Of a DNA stretch of 64,000 bases, positions 44,817 through 53,759 are shown piece after piece. The position numbers and the translations under genes are program-made. This DNA is from Nostoc sp. NMS8 (GTDB taxonomy: Bacteria > Cyanobacteriota > Cyanobacteriia > Cyanobacteriales > Nostocaceae), in NCBI RefSeq assembly GCF_017115045.1, contig NZ_JABXKK010000090.1, positions 181,534-245,533 of the forward strand, read 5' to 3'. Each line of letters starts with the position of its first letter. The stretch's first letter is position 1. The notes under the pieces were generated by a model. That model saw only the letters and a list, made by a program, of their open reading frames with translations. It made no database searches and had not been told where the DNA came from.

Positions 44817-46637
44817 CTAACTCAGGAGTTCTCCTGTTTCTTGCAGAGAGTGCAAGCGGCGGTAAATACCTTCGTGACGCAAAAGTTCGTCGTGGCTACC
44901 TACTTCTACAATCTTTCCTTGCTCTAGAACGACAATTTTATCAGCTTCTCGCACTGTGCTTAAACGGTGGGCAATCACAATCGTGGTGCAAGTACCCTGA
45001 ATCGATCGCATGGCTAGCTGAATTGAACGCTCAGACTCATAATCTAAACTAGAGGTGGCTTCGTCAAAAATCAGCACGTCTGGTTCCACCAGCAACGCTC
45101 TAGCAATTCCCAATCGTTGTCTTTGTCCTCCAGATAGTCTGACACCTCGTTCCCCCACAACGGTGTAATAACCTTGGGGTAGTTGCTGCACTATTTCATC
45201 GACTCTAGCAATCCTACAAGCTTCCTTGACTTGCTCGAAAGTGGCATTCGTTCTACCATAGGTGAGGTTATCCAAGATAGTACCGTTAAAAACGTCTACT
45301 TCTTGGTGAACGATCGCTAGCCTTCGTCTATACTTACCCACATTCAAAGTGCGAATATCTTGACCATCAATCAGAATTTGACCTTCTTGAGGTTCAAAAT
45401 ATCGCAATAGCAATTTCACTAAAGTAGACTTACCAGAACCGGAACGCCCCACTAATGCCACTGTTTGGTATGGTTCAATCAACAAGTTGATATCTTGCAA
45501 AACTTGACGGTTGGCATCATATCCAAAACTGAGGTGTGACAACTCGACTTTTCCAGTAAATTTATAAGGTGATTCTGTGTAGTTACTCTCTTCTAAAAGA
45601 CTAGCTGAATCAGATGCAGTTGGCTCTTGGAGAAATTCGTGAAACCGTAGCATGGAAGAATAACGACGGGCAAAAACTTCTGCCAAGCTACTAATAGGTT
45701 CTAATTCGGCATAAGCCATGCTAGAAAGAGTTAAGGTCATGACAAAGTGACCGAGAGAAATTCTCCCATTTACTGTTGCTGCTAAAGTCAAACCCAGAAT
45801 TGTAAACACACAAAACTGAATTACGGTTCTTTGCCAAGTACCCAATATCGTATAACCTTTGTGGATGCGATAATCAAGCACCGTTAGTTCGCGATCCAAA
45901 CGTTGCTTTTGCCGTTTAAGTTCCCTACCTTCTGTAGCAAATGCTTTTACCGTTTTGATATTGGTGATTAATTCGGAAGTGCGGCTTTCGGTGTCCTCTC
46001 CATACTTATCCAGACGACTTTCGTACCTAATTAGCTGTTGTAAACTCCTCAAGCTGAAGCTGAGAATAATTACAAAGGAAATTAGATATAAAATTGCAAT
46101 CCGCCACTCAATCAACAAGATAAACACAAAAATCCCCAGCACACGAGCCAGTTTAGGAATCAACTGTCCGGCAATTTCAGGGTAACTAAAAGTATGATTA
46201 GAAATACCTCTAGCTACTCTTCCGGCAATACGTCCAGGGTTATTTTCATCATAAAATTCTAGTGGCAAAGTCAGAACTTTAGCGATCGCTGTTTCGTTTT
46301 TTTCTCGGCGCGATCTGAAGGCTATATCCCAATGAAACCAATTGGTTAACCAGGGTTGTGTGGGCGCTCTCACTACGGTGACAACGAAAATTAAACCCAG
46401 TAATACACCTAAAGATAGAGTTTGATTAACTGGATAATTGGTGATTTCCGAAAAAGTTGCGATCGCACTTTGAAGTGGTTTATCCAATGGTTGAGCAGAC
46501 AAAACGTTTAAAATCTGCCCGATTGCATAAGGGACAACCAAATCAATAATTTCGTAAACGCCGGATGCTGCAATACTAAAAACACTTAGTTTCCAGTCAG
46601 AGCGAAAGTAATTAACAATATCTTGAAATTTGGCCAT
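44817..46637 (-). CDS. ABC exporter, fused membrane and ATPase domains
   Basis: About 606 residues from ATG at 46637 (a start three codons upstream is possible). The N-terminal half is an ABC type-1 exporter membrane domain with about six helices. The ATPase half has Walker A GRSGSGKST, Q-loop VHQEVDVF, signature LSGGQRQRLGIARAL, Walker B VLIFDEATSSLD and the H-loop His in IVIAHRLST. It would function as a homodimer moving lipid, peptide or drug outwards; the substrate is unknown. It stands alone; the gene upstream of it (right) is transcribed the same way but separated by 87 bp. Confidence 0.93.
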   Translation of the reverse strand: MAKFQDIVNYFRSDWKLSVFSIAASGVYEIIDLVVPYAIGQILNVLSAQPLDKPLQSAIATFSEITNYPVNQTLSLGVLLGLIFVVTVVRAPTQPWLTNWFHWDIAFRSRREKNETAIAKVLTLPLEFYDENNPGRIAGRVARGISNHTFSYPEIAGQLIPKLARVLGIFVFILLIEWRIAILYLISFVIILSFSLRSLQQLIRYESRLDKYGEDTESRTSELITNIKTVKAFATEGRELKRQKQRLDRELTVLDYRIHKGYTILGTWQRTVIQFCVFTILGLTLAATVNGRISLGHFVMTLTLSSMAYAELEPISSLAEVFARRYSSMLRFHEFLQEPTASDSASLLEESNYTESPYKFTGKVELSHLSFGYDANRQVLQDINLLIEPYQTVALVGRSGSGKSTLVKLLLRYFEPQEGQILIDGQDIRTLNVGKYRRRLAIVHQEVDVFNGTILDNLTYGRTNATFEQVKEACRIARVDEIVQQLPQGYYTVVGERGVRLSGGQRQRLGIARALLVEPDVLIFDEATSSLDYESERSIQLAMRSIQGTCTTIVIAHRLSTVREADKIVVLEQGKIVEVGSHDELLRHEGIYRRLHSLQETGELLS

Positions 46638-46724
46638 GATGCACACCGTCCAAGAGCGCGATCGTAAACTTGGAATTTATATACTACAGATGTATTACAA
46701 AGTAGTCAAGAGCTAGATGACAAA

Positions 46725-47525
46725 TCAACCTTTGGGAGTAGTTGGCAGTTCTTGAGGGAAAAATTCAAGGCGATAGCGGTAGAGAGCAACTGGTCGAGAA
46801 CCCGCTTTAAAGTAATCTGGATCTTGGGGTGAAAGATAAACAGCAGTAACTTGATCTGCTTCAATCGCCGGATTAGATGTTGGAAGCTTATGATAAGCCG
46901 TAGTAGATTCTACAGAGTTTAAATAGGGGCGTGAACCGCCTTTAAATAGTTGTTGAAACACTTCTGTAGTGATAAATTTGCTATCAGGGGGATTTTCTGT
47001 GGCTCGTGCAGTCACAATGGAAACTAGTTGCCGACTGCTACGCAAGAACGTAATTTGACGATTAGGTGAATCTGGATCTACTTTGACTAATAACACTGCT
47101 TCATCCCCTAAATAAGCCCTTGCCAAATTCAAGCTATTAAACGCTCTATCTGCTACTAAAATTGGGGATTTGTAACCTATCTGAGGAAGTATTTTTAACC
47201 CAGAAATAGATGGTTGCTCTTTCACAAATCTTACTACAAAACTCACAGGCTGATTTAATTGTCGGCGATTACCTTCAAACCCTGGCGTTACGATTTCTGG
47301 TGCTAAAGGTGCAGCTAAATCTACCAAAGTACTTGTAACTTGCCAAGTACCAGCCATCCATTCCGGGTAAATCAAATCACCCGACGCCGGTTGTACCGAA
47401 GTTAATTTTTCCAATTGGGGAAAATTTGCTAACCGTTCAGACAACTCTCCTGCAACAGCTTCACCACCCCACAGAAGGAATAAAAGCAGCAAGCAAAAAC
47501 TCCAAATTCCCTTAATTACAAGCAT
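46725..47525 (-). CDS. Exported DUF6816-like protein
   Basis: 266 residues. A signal peptide (1-25, WSFCLLLLFLLWGGEAVAG) precedes a beta-rich domain with SGDLIYPEWMAGTWQVTSTLVDLAAPLAPEIVTPGFE, FVVRF and ending VALYRYRLEF. The pattern matches a cyanobacterial/plastid family that I recognise as DUF6816, with moderate certainty. Lumenal or periplasmic location expected. It may share a transcript with the ABC exporter that follows it on the same strand. Confidence 0.65.
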   Translation of the reverse strand: MLVIKGIWSFCLLLLFLLWGGEAVAGELSERLANFPQLEKLTSVQPASGDLIYPEWMAGTWQVTSTLVDLAAPLAPEIVTPGFEGNRRQLNQPVSFVVRFVKEQPSISGLKILPQIGYKSPILVADRAFNSLNLARAYLGDEAVLLVKVDPDSPNRQITFLRSSRQLVSIVTARATENPPDSKFITTEVFQQLFKGGSRPYLNSVESTTAYHKLPTSNPAIEADQVTAVYLSPQDPDYFKAGSRPVALYRYRLEFFPQELPTTPKG

Positions 47526-47644
47526 TAGTAGTTTTGTATTTAACGTTTATTATTTATAGATTAAAAATTAATTATTTCTGTGTTAAAAATTAAAATTTTA
47601 TAGTAGATTAATCAACCCTACAATTCCAAATTTATCGTTACAGC

Positions 47645-47950
47645 ATGACATTAGCACTAGGCATGATTGAAGTTTATGGCGTTCCGACAGCAGTGGAAGT
47701 GGGGGATGCAATGTGTAAAGCTGCCCGTGTAACCCTTGTTGGTTATGAAAATACTGATTTGGGACGAATTACCGTGTTAATTCGAGGGGCTATTGGCGAG
47801 GTGAATGTGGCAGTGACAGTAGGACTAAAGGCGGTGCTGCAAGTTAACGGTGGCGAAGTGCTTTCTGAGCATATTATTCCCCGTCCACACGAAAATTTAG
47901 AATATGTTTTACCAATTCATCGCAGCGTTAATAAGCTAATCGGCATTTAA
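47645..47950 (+). CDS. ccmK: CcmK-type carboxysome shell protein with atypical pore loop
   Basis: 101 residues, one BMC domain: ALGMIEVYGVPTAVEVGDAM, KAARVTLVGYE, and RPHENLEYVLPI near the end, which is the carboxysomal CcmK signature. Hexamers of this protein tile the beta-carboxysome shell. The loop lining the central pore, KIGSG in CcmK2, reads NTDLG here, replacing the pore Ser with Leu and adding an Asp; the metabolite gate may therefore differ. It is a solitary gene, away from the ccmK2K1LMN operon, as for accessory paralogues (CcmK3-6). Which of these subclasses it is cannot be said. Confidence 0.9.
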   Translation: MTLALGMIEVYGVPTAVEVGDAMCKAARVTLVGYENTDLGRITVLIRGAIGEVNVAVTVGLKAVLQVNGGEVLSEHIIPRPHENLEYVLPIHRSVNKLIGI

Positions 47951-48077
47951 GTTGCATAAAAGCAGGGCTGAAGCCCTTACTACGAGCGAATCATTCTGGA
48001 ACAATGAATGACGATTAGCTTATCCAGCAGTTCAGTGCAGATATTCGATTTCCTCCACCCTTATCAGTTTAGCTGTA

Positions 48078-48482
48078 TTAAATTTCTGCTGGTAAAGGTT
48101 GCCAAACTTCCCCATATTGCTCTTTCAAAGCCAGCCAAGCTTCCACCTGTCCGGGTTCATATTCCCCCGGTTTACCCCATTGTAAAAATAGGCTCAAAGC
48201 AGATTCTTGTTTCTCATCTAAAAAGCGAATTGCATAAGTAGTAAAATTACCTCTTTTTGCCTCACCCGTTTCAAATTTCACTTGAATAATTTTATCCATA
48301 TTCAAGTGAAACTCAAAGCCTTCGGTGTGCATATTTGCATATTTACCTTTGGGCAATTCTGCATAAAATAGCTTTTCAATTTTGCCACGTGCTTCTAATA
48401 CAGCAGCGCTGCTAGTAACAATTAAACGCAAAGTTCCCAAAGTCTCACAAGCTGCTAAAAATTCTTTCAAAGTAGTACTCAT
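48078..48482 (-). CDS. HutX/ChuX-like heme-utilisation family protein
   Basis: 134 residues, soluble. The segments LGTLRLIVTSSAAVLEARGKIEKLFYAELPKGKYANMHTEGFEFHLNMDKIIQVKFETGEAKRG and the following FLQWGKPGEYEPGQVEAW match the cyanobacterial branch of the HutX/ChuX fold, which binds heme in other bacteria. Heme-binding residues are not obvious here, so heme handling is only a suggestion. Same strand as phoH, 41 bp downstream of it. Confidence 0.6.
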   Translation of the reverse strand: MSTTLKEFLAACETLGTLRLIVTSSAAVLEARGKIEKLFYAELPKGKYANMHTEGFEFHLNMDKIIQVKFETGEAKRGNFTTYAIRFLDEKQESALSLFLQWGKPGEYEPGQVEAWLALKEQYGEVWQPLPAEI

Positions 48483-48523
48483 AAATTATTATCCTTTCTG
48501 AGTTTTTTACTAATGACTAATGA

Positions 48524-49477
48524 CTACTTTTCATATTGTTCATAAGCAGCCACAATACGCTGAACTAAAGGATGGCGCACGACATCTTTTTGGGAAAATT
48601 CGCAAAAGGCAATGCCTTCAACGTGTTTTAAAATTTGTAAAGCCACTCCTAAACCCGATTGTTGGTGAAGTGGTAGATCAGTTTGTGTCATGTCGCCTGT
48701 AATCACCATCCGCGAACGGAAACCCAAACGAGTCAAAACCATTTTCATCTGAGCGGGTGTAGTATTTTGAGCTTCATCGACAATTATAAAGGCGTTATTG
48801 AGGGTACGTCCCCGCATATAAGCGAGTGGGGCGACTTCAATCACACCGCGTTCCATTAAACTGGGTACTTTTTCTGGATCGATGAATTCATAAATAGCAT
48901 CGTAAAGTGGGCGAAGATAGGGATTAACTTTCTGCTGTAAATCTCCAGGCAAAAAACCGAGTTTTTCACCAGCTTCGACAGCAGGGCGAGTTAAAATTAG
49001 CTTTTCAACTTGGTTGGCAAGGAGTGCTTGCACCGCGACAACAACAGCGAGATAAGTCTTGCCAGTACCGGCAGGGCCAACGCCGAAAGTGAGATCGCGT
49101 TTACGGAGTGCGTCGATATATTGACGCTGGCGGAAGGTTTTGGCACGAACTTCTTCACCCCGGCGACTTTTGGCGAGGACATCTCGCTGTAAATCTTGCA
49201 GTTCTCCTTGGCGATCGCTATCTATGGCTTGACGGGCTGTTAAAATATCGGCACTGGAAATAGTATTGCCTTTAATCCAGAGGTCTTCAAGCGATCGCAC
49301 TAATCGAGAAGCCAGATCAATTTGCTTTTCAGTACCAGAAATCACTAATTCCTGTCCGCGTAGCACTAAAGTGGCTCCTGTTTGCCGAGATAGGATTTTG
49401 AGATTTTCTTCTCCATCTCCAGCTAGAGCGATCGCACTGGGAATATTCGGCAGCTGAATTGTTAAGGCACCTGCCAT
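48524..49477 (-). CDS. PhoH-family ATPase
   Basis: About 317 residues from ATG at 49477 (TTG at 49513 would add 12 residues). An N-terminal KH-like region (IALAGDGEENLKILSRQTGA) precedes the P-loop domain: Walker A GPAGTGKT, TRPAVEAGEKLGFLPGD, Walker B FIIVDEAQNTTP, motif TGDMTQTD. PhoH/YbeZ proteins are RNA-associated ATPases linked with ribosome maturation and the YbeY nuclease. It sits just downstream of genes for S16, a KH protein and Ffh, a translation/RNA neighbourhood. Confidence 0.92.
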   Translation of the reverse strand: MAGALTIQLPNIPSAIALAGDGEENLKILSRQTGATLVLRGQELVISGTEKQIDLASRLVRSLEDLWIKGNTISSADILTARQAIDSDRQGELQDLQRDVLAKSRRGEEVRAKTFRQRQYIDALRKRDLTFGVGPAGTGKTYLAVVVAVQALLANQVEKLILTRPAVEAGEKLGFLPGDLQQKVNPYLRPLYDAIYEFIDPEKVPSLMERGVIEVAPLAYMRGRTLNNAFIIVDEAQNTTPAQMKMVLTRLGFRSRMVITGDMTQTDLPLHQQSGLGVALQILKHVEGIAFCEFSQKDVVRHPLVQRIVAAYEQYEK

Positions 49478-49513
49478 AGGATTTTTTAATTGGTGAGGAT
49501 CTGTATTTGACAA

Positions 49514-49829
49514 AGGTTAATTTTTCTCGCTAACGGCGAAATTATGTTTTTATTACCTACATTTTAAAAAATTTTTGTAATAAATTAATCGTCCGTAGGG
49601 GCGTACAGCTTGCCCTCATCCCCTAACCCCTTCTCCCAACATGGGAGAAGGGGAAATGGAGAATTAATTTACTCCCCCCTCCCATGTTGGGAGAGGGGCT
49701 GGGGGTGAGGGCATAGCCCCCACGAAGAGTCTAAAAAAAGATTTTTAAATCTTTTTGCTACTTTCTATCTTTGCAAAAATTCTGAGCGGAGGTAACAACA
49801 ACCGCTCAGACTTGCTCTCTAGTTTCAAC
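49514..49829. other. Spacer with a long G/C-rich inverted repeat
   Basis: No gene. Contains a long imperfect hairpin (49612-49712) and a short AT-rich segment. The KH-protein stop lies at its right edge. Confidence 0.5.
49612..49712. repeat. 101-bp imperfect hairpin repeat
   Basis: GCCCTCATCCCCTAACCCC (49612-49630) and CTTCTCCCAACATGGGAGAAG are mirrored by CTCCCATGTTGGGAGAGGGG and GGGGGTGAGGGC (49701-49712). The arms carry their own inner palindrome (CTCCCAACATGGGAG). It is an intergenic repeat between the KH-protein and phoH genes; it may act as an mRNA structure. Confidence 0.65.
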
Positions 49830-50264
49830 CTAGCGTAGACGCGGTTTAACAATGGGTTTAGGCCCATCATTTGCACGCGGTTCTCTCTTAGTCGGCGGTG
49901 GCGATCGCTCTTCTGTGTCTTCATCAAAAGACATACCCTCGCGGCCCGGAGTGGTGCTGCCATAGATATCCAGGTATGTTGATTGCCCAGCTGCGGCTGC
50001 GGCTGCGGCAATTACTGTACGAATCGCCTGAATATTGCGTCCCCCTCGACCAAACACTTTTCCTTTATCTGTGCTTTCAAAGGCGATGCGAACCCAAACC
50101 CGGTTGAGGGCCTGAGAAATTTCACAATCGACACTTAATGTCTCTGGAGATTCCAAAAACGGCTGCACCAAAAAGCGAACCAGATCAACATAGTTGGGGC
50201 TAGCTGTTGGGAGTTTTGTTCCGAAATTATGATGCGGCTGTTGCACTGACCTGCTCAAAAACAT
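49830..50264 (-). CDS. KH-domain RNA-binding protein (KhpA-like)
   Basis: 144 residues. The core has YVDLVRFLVQPFLESPETLSVDCE and the KH signature GKVFGRGGRNIQAIRTVIAAAAAA with an intact GxxG loop (GRGG). It has an acidic/proline-rich basic tail (EERSPPPTKREPRANDGPKPIVKPRLR). It binds RNA; KhpA partners with KhpB in other bacteria. Its ATG (50262-50264) overlaps the last 38 bp of rpsP, the usual rpsP-KH gene order, and implies translational coupling. Confidence 0.9.
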   Translation of the reverse strand: MFLSRSVQQPHHNFGTKLPTASPNYVDLVRFLVQPFLESPETLSVDCEISQALNRVWVRIAFESTDKGKVFGRGGRNIQAIRTVIAAAAAAAGQSTYLDIYGSTTPGREGMSFDEDTEERSPPPTKREPRANDGPKPIVKPRLR

Positions 50265-50487
50265 TAGCTTTTACTAGAATGCGACGAACGGTGTCAGTGG
50301 GTTGAGCGCCTTGTTGTAGTCGCTTGACGATACCGGGAACGTCTAGTCGCACTTCATCAGTTCTGGGGTTATAAAAACCCAACTCTTCTAAGGGACGGCC
50401 ATCGCGGCGAGCGAGGTTGTTAATGGCGACAATGCGGTAACTTGCTTCCCGTTTTTTACCGAATCGCTTCAGGCGCAGTTTGATCAT
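50227..50487 (-). CDS. rpsP: 30S ribosomal protein S16
   Basis: 86 residues, typical. Start MIKLRLKRFGKKREASYRIV and the RDGRPLEELGFYNPR block are diagnostic for S16, a small-subunit assembly protein. It overlaps the downstream KH-domain gene and follows ffh after 200 bp on the same strand. Confidence 0.98.
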   Translation of the reverse strand: MIKLRLKRFGKKREASYRIVAINNLARRDGRPLEELGFYNPRTDEVRLDVPGIVKRLQQGAQPTDTVRRILVKANVFEQVSATAAS

Positions 50488-50628
50488 GGTTGAAGAATCA
50501 TTCTCCTATTGTTTAAAAGGAAGTTACCTAAATCTGGCTTTTGCCGAGAAATTGAAGGTTAGTTTCCTCTGCTGATAAATTCTGAGGTCGAAATGCTAAT
50601 TTTAGCACTGCCTAGCATTTGCTGCTAT

Positions 50629-50690
50629 TAGTCAAGAGTCATTTGTCCTTTGTCATTGGTTAATGACCAATGACTAATGACTCTTGACTA
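50629..50690. terminator. 62-bp palindrome between ffh and rpsP
   Basis: TAGTCAAGAGTCATT (50629-50643) pairs with AATGACTCTTGACTA (50676-50690), which overlaps the ffh stop codon. Inside, CATTGGT and ACCAATG repeat the theme. A structure that could terminate or attenuate transcription from ffh into rpsP; it uses the same TAGTCATTGG units as the petC-petA spacer. Confidence 0.5.
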
Positions 50691-52151
50691 AAGATTGCCG
50701 AAGCCTTTTTTCTTTTTATCTTTGGGTTTTTTCTTTTTCGTGGCTGAGGCACCATCATAACCCCGCCATCCGGGGGCAGGGGGACGATTCCCAGCGCCCG
50801 CGAAGGCGTTACCCATACCGCCACCGCCGAACATTCCCGGCATTCCAGGGAAGCCGCCTTGACCCATTTGCTGCATGAGCGATCGCATTTTTTGGAAATC
50901 ACCCACCAGTTTAGTCACATCTGACTCTCTATAGCCGGAGCCAGAAGCAATCCGCCGCCGCCGACTGGGAGAACTAGCTAATAAATCCGGGTCATGGCGT
51001 TCTTGGCGAGTCATGGAGTTAATCATCGCCTCACAGCGCTTTAACTGGGTTTCTCCCTGCTTGAGTTGATCGTCTGAAAGCTTGTTCATCCCTGGGATCA
51101 TCTTGATCAAGCCTCCCAGAGAACCCATGTTCTTCAGCATCCGTAACTGCTTGAGAAAGTCAGTAAAGTCAAACTTCGCTGACAAAATTTTCTCCTGCAT
51201 TTTCTCAGCATCAGCTAAGTCAAACTCTTCCTGGGCTTTTTCCACCAGGGTTAACACATCACCCATACCCAAAATCCGCGATGCCATGCGATCGGGATAA
51301 AACGGTTGCAGTGCCTCGACTTTTTCACCCACGCCCACAAATTTAATCGGCGCTCCCGAAATCTTTCGCACAGAAAGCGCTGCACCGCCACGGCTATCAC
51401 CATCTAATTTAGTGAGAATCGCCCCAGTAATGCCAATCTGATCGTGGAAGGTGCGGGTAAGATTAGCGGCTTCTTGACCAGTCATCGCATCCACCACCAA
51501 CAGAGTTTCATGTGGTTGAACGGTTGCTTTGATGCGGGCTAATTCCGCCATCATATCTTCGTCAATTTGCAGACGACCAGCAGTATCAATAATTACTGTG
51601 TTTACACCTTCTGCCCTGGCGCGTTCTACACCTTGCCTTGCGATTTCTACAGGATCGGCATCGCTTCCTAGTTCAAATACTGGTACGTCAATTTGCTTAC
51701 CCAAGGTTAGCAATTGATCGATCGCTGCTGGACGATATACGTCTGTCGCCACCAACAAACAGCTACGATCTAATTTTCTCAGATGTAGGGCTAATTTAGC
51801 GGTAGCTGTGGTTTTACCAGTACCTTGCAGCCCAGCCATTAGAATAATCGTAGGCTGTTCCTGGGCTTCTGCGATGGGAACATTTTCTTCTCCCATCACC
51901 TGCACCAGTTCATCGTGAACAATTTTGATAAACTGTTGGTCAGGTCGCACGCCAGTAATCACCTCGGCGCCCTGTGCCTTAGCTTCGACTTCGCTAATAA
52001 AATCTTTGACTACCTGGAGGTTAACATCTGCTTCCAACAAGGCGCGGCGCACTTCGCGCAATGCATCTTGAATGTTGGATTGAGAAATTTTGTCCTGTCC
52101 CCGCAGTTTTTTCCAGGCGGATTCTAAACGGTCAGATAATGCATCAAACAT
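50688..52151 (-). CDS. ffh: Signal recognition particle GTPase Ffh (SRP54)
   Basis: 487 residues. N-terminal helical bundle, then the G domain: P-loop GLQGTGKTTATAKL, DTAGR, and TKLDGDSRGG. The C-terminal M domain is methionine- and glycine-rich (MRSLMQQMGQGGFPGMPGMFGGGG) and ends with a lysine-rich tail (KKKKPKDKKKKG). It binds signal peptides on the ribosome with 4.5S RNA and delivers them to FtsY. No ffs RNA gene was found near it. First gene of the ffh-rpsP-KH-phoH run. Confidence 0.98.
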   Translation of the reverse strand: MFDALSDRLESAWKKLRGQDKISQSNIQDALREVRRALLEADVNLQVVKDFISEVEAKAQGAEVITGVRPDQQFIKIVHDELVQVMGEENVPIAEAQEQPTIILMAGLQGTGKTTATAKLALHLRKLDRSCLLVATDVYRPAAIDQLLTLGKQIDVPVFELGSDADPVEIARQGVERARAEGVNTVIIDTAGRLQIDEDMMAELARIKATVQPHETLLVVDAMTGQEAANLTRTFHDQIGITGAILTKLDGDSRGGAALSVRKISGAPIKFVGVGEKVEALQPFYPDRMASRILGMGDVLTLVEKAQEEFDLADAEKMQEKILSAKFDFTDFLKQLRMLKNMGSLGGLIKMIPGMNKLSDDQLKQGETQLKRCEAMINSMTRQERHDPDLLASSPSRRRRIASGSGYRESDVTKLVGDFQKMRSLMQQMGQGGFPGMPGMFGGGGMGNAFAGAGNRPPAPGWRGYDGASATKKKKPKDKKKKGFGNL

Positions 52152-52400
52152 AATGTAATTACAGGTAGTTCGCCAATGGAGAATTCTAAACCGCCGATGA
52201 ATGCGTTGGCGTAGCCCGCCGCAGGCATTGCGAATTTCCGCTAAAGTTTTAACGTGCTATCTACCAGCTTAGTATTTTTCACCCCGACTGTAGCAACTAG
52301 ATACGGATTGGGGACTTTGATTTGAATCGTTGCTATTGCTGCGATCGCCATTTTCTGCCATTGATGAGATTTACTAACCTCGACTCTAGACAGTTTAGAT

Positions 52401-52946
52401 ATGTACAAGTTTGCCCCAGCCTGGGAGAAAGAGCAAATAGTCTTTGGTGCTGCGCGACCTGGATACACTGACAAGAACGTTCAAGATTGGGTAGAATTCA
52501 TGAAGCGCCAAGATATCAAGCGTGTTTGCTGTCTTCTTGCTGAACAACAGCTAGCTTCTTACTCCGATCTTTTGGGCATATACAAACAGGAATTTGGCAA
52601 TCAGCTAGTTTGCTCTGCACCAATTGCAGATTTTCATTTATCTGATTTAGAAAACCTCACCCAGAAAATACTTCCTTTCTTAATAGAAGCTGATAAACAA
52701 AATGAGAAAGTTGTAGTACATTGCGCTGGTGGAATTGGACGTACTGGACATGTGTTAGCGGCTTGGCTAGTTAGTGTCCGAGGATTATCAAATCAAGCTG
52801 CAATAAATGCTGTCAAAAGAACAGGTAGAAATCCTTATGAAGCTGCGATCGCTGCTGTATTTAGAGGTAGAAATCCCTTGAAGGTTGTCAAAGAACTTGA
52901 CGTGCTTCTGAATGATTGCCGGGGAGCAGTGCATCAAACATTTTGA
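52401..52946 (+). CDS. Dual-specificity/tyrosine-type protein phosphatase
   Basis: 181 residues. The active-site loop HCAGGIGRTG (about residue 112) matches HCxxGxxRT with the catalytic Cys and Arg intact. The general-acid Asp probably lies in APIADFHLSD. It would act on phosphotyrosine or phosphoserine/threonine, or on a phosphorylated small molecule. ATG at 52401. It is followed after 46 bp by a methyltransferase gene on the same strand. Confidence 0.88.
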   Translation: MYKFAPAWEKEQIVFGAARPGYTDKNVQDWVEFMKRQDIKRVCCLLAEQQLASYSDLLGIYKQEFGNQLVCSAPIADFHLSDLENLTQKILPFLIEADKQNEKVVVHCAGGIGRTGHVLAAWLVSVRGLSNQAAINAVKRTGRNPYEAAIAAVFRGRNPLKVVKELDVLLNDCRGAVHQTF

Positions 52947-52992
52947 GTTTGCTATTATCCTGTTTCATCAGTCTATTTACGAGGTGAATTTT

Positions 52993-53682
52993 ATGGCAAT
53001 GGTTTTAGAGAAAGTAGTTCCTTTTGGTAGGTCAATGGATGAATATATAAGAATATTCAATTTAACAAACGCAGATTTAAACAAAAGTATTATTGGCATT
53101 GGAGATGGGCCAGCAAGCTTTAATGCAGAAATGACACGTCAGGGGAAAAGTGTAGTTTCTGTTGATCCACTATACCAATTTTCCGGTGATGAAATATTGC
53201 AAAGATTTAATGAAGTGGTAGATAACATCATTAACCAAGTCAAGGCAACATCGAATGATTGGGTATGGAGCTATCATAAATCCCCTGATGATTTGCGACA
53301 CAATCGAGTTAAAGTTACTCAAGAATTTTTATCTGATTATGAAACTGGCAAAAAGAGCAACAGGTATATAGTCGGTGAGTTGCCGAAATTGGCGTATAAT
53401 AATCAAGAATTTGATCTAGCCCTTTGTTCACATTTATTATTTTTATATTCAGATCATCTCGACTACGATTTTCACTTAAGTTCAGTAGATGAGATGTTGC
53501 GTATTGCTAAAGAAGTCCGAATTTTTCCCTTGATAACTTTAATGTGGAAACATTCACAACATTTAGATGAAATAGTTAAATATTACACTTCAAAAGGTTA
53601 CAAGGTAGAGATTGAAAAGGTTGAATACGAACTACAGCCTGGTGGAAATAAAATGTTGAAGATAAGCAGAGACGTTATATAA
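52993..53682 (+). CDS. SAM-dependent methyltransferase-like protein
   Basis: 229 residues from ATG at 52993, with GAGGTGA just upstream; an in-frame ATG at 52912 inside the phosphatase gene is not favoured. SAM-binding motif I is IIGIGDGPASFNAEM, followed by VVSVDPLYQF (acidic residue for the ribose). A later LALCSHLLFLYSDHLDYDFHLSSVDEMLRIAKEVRIFPL block is typical of a class I fold. Substrate unknown. Likely in one transcript with the phosphatase. Confidence 0.75.
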   Translation: MAMVLEKVVPFGRSMDEYIRIFNLTNADLNKSIIGIGDGPASFNAEMTRQGKSVVSVDPLYQFSGDEILQRFNEVVDNIINQVKATSNDWVWSYHKSPDDLRHNRVKVTQEFLSDYETGKKSNRYIVGELPKLAYNNQEFDLALCSHLLFLYSDHLDYDFHLSSVDEMLRIAKEVRIFPLITLMWKHSQHLDEIVKYYTSKGYKVEIEKVEYELQPGGNKMLKISRDVI

Positions 53683-53759
53683 TTCGTATTCATCGAGAAT
53701 TAGTATAACCATTGCGATGGAATAACATAACAATCCGGTGTACACGATTGTTAGGCATA

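Noticed and set aside
50488..52400. Possible 4.5S/SRP RNA gene near ffh
   Set aside because: No sequence with the conserved SRP RNA tetraloop domain was seen in the flanking spacers.
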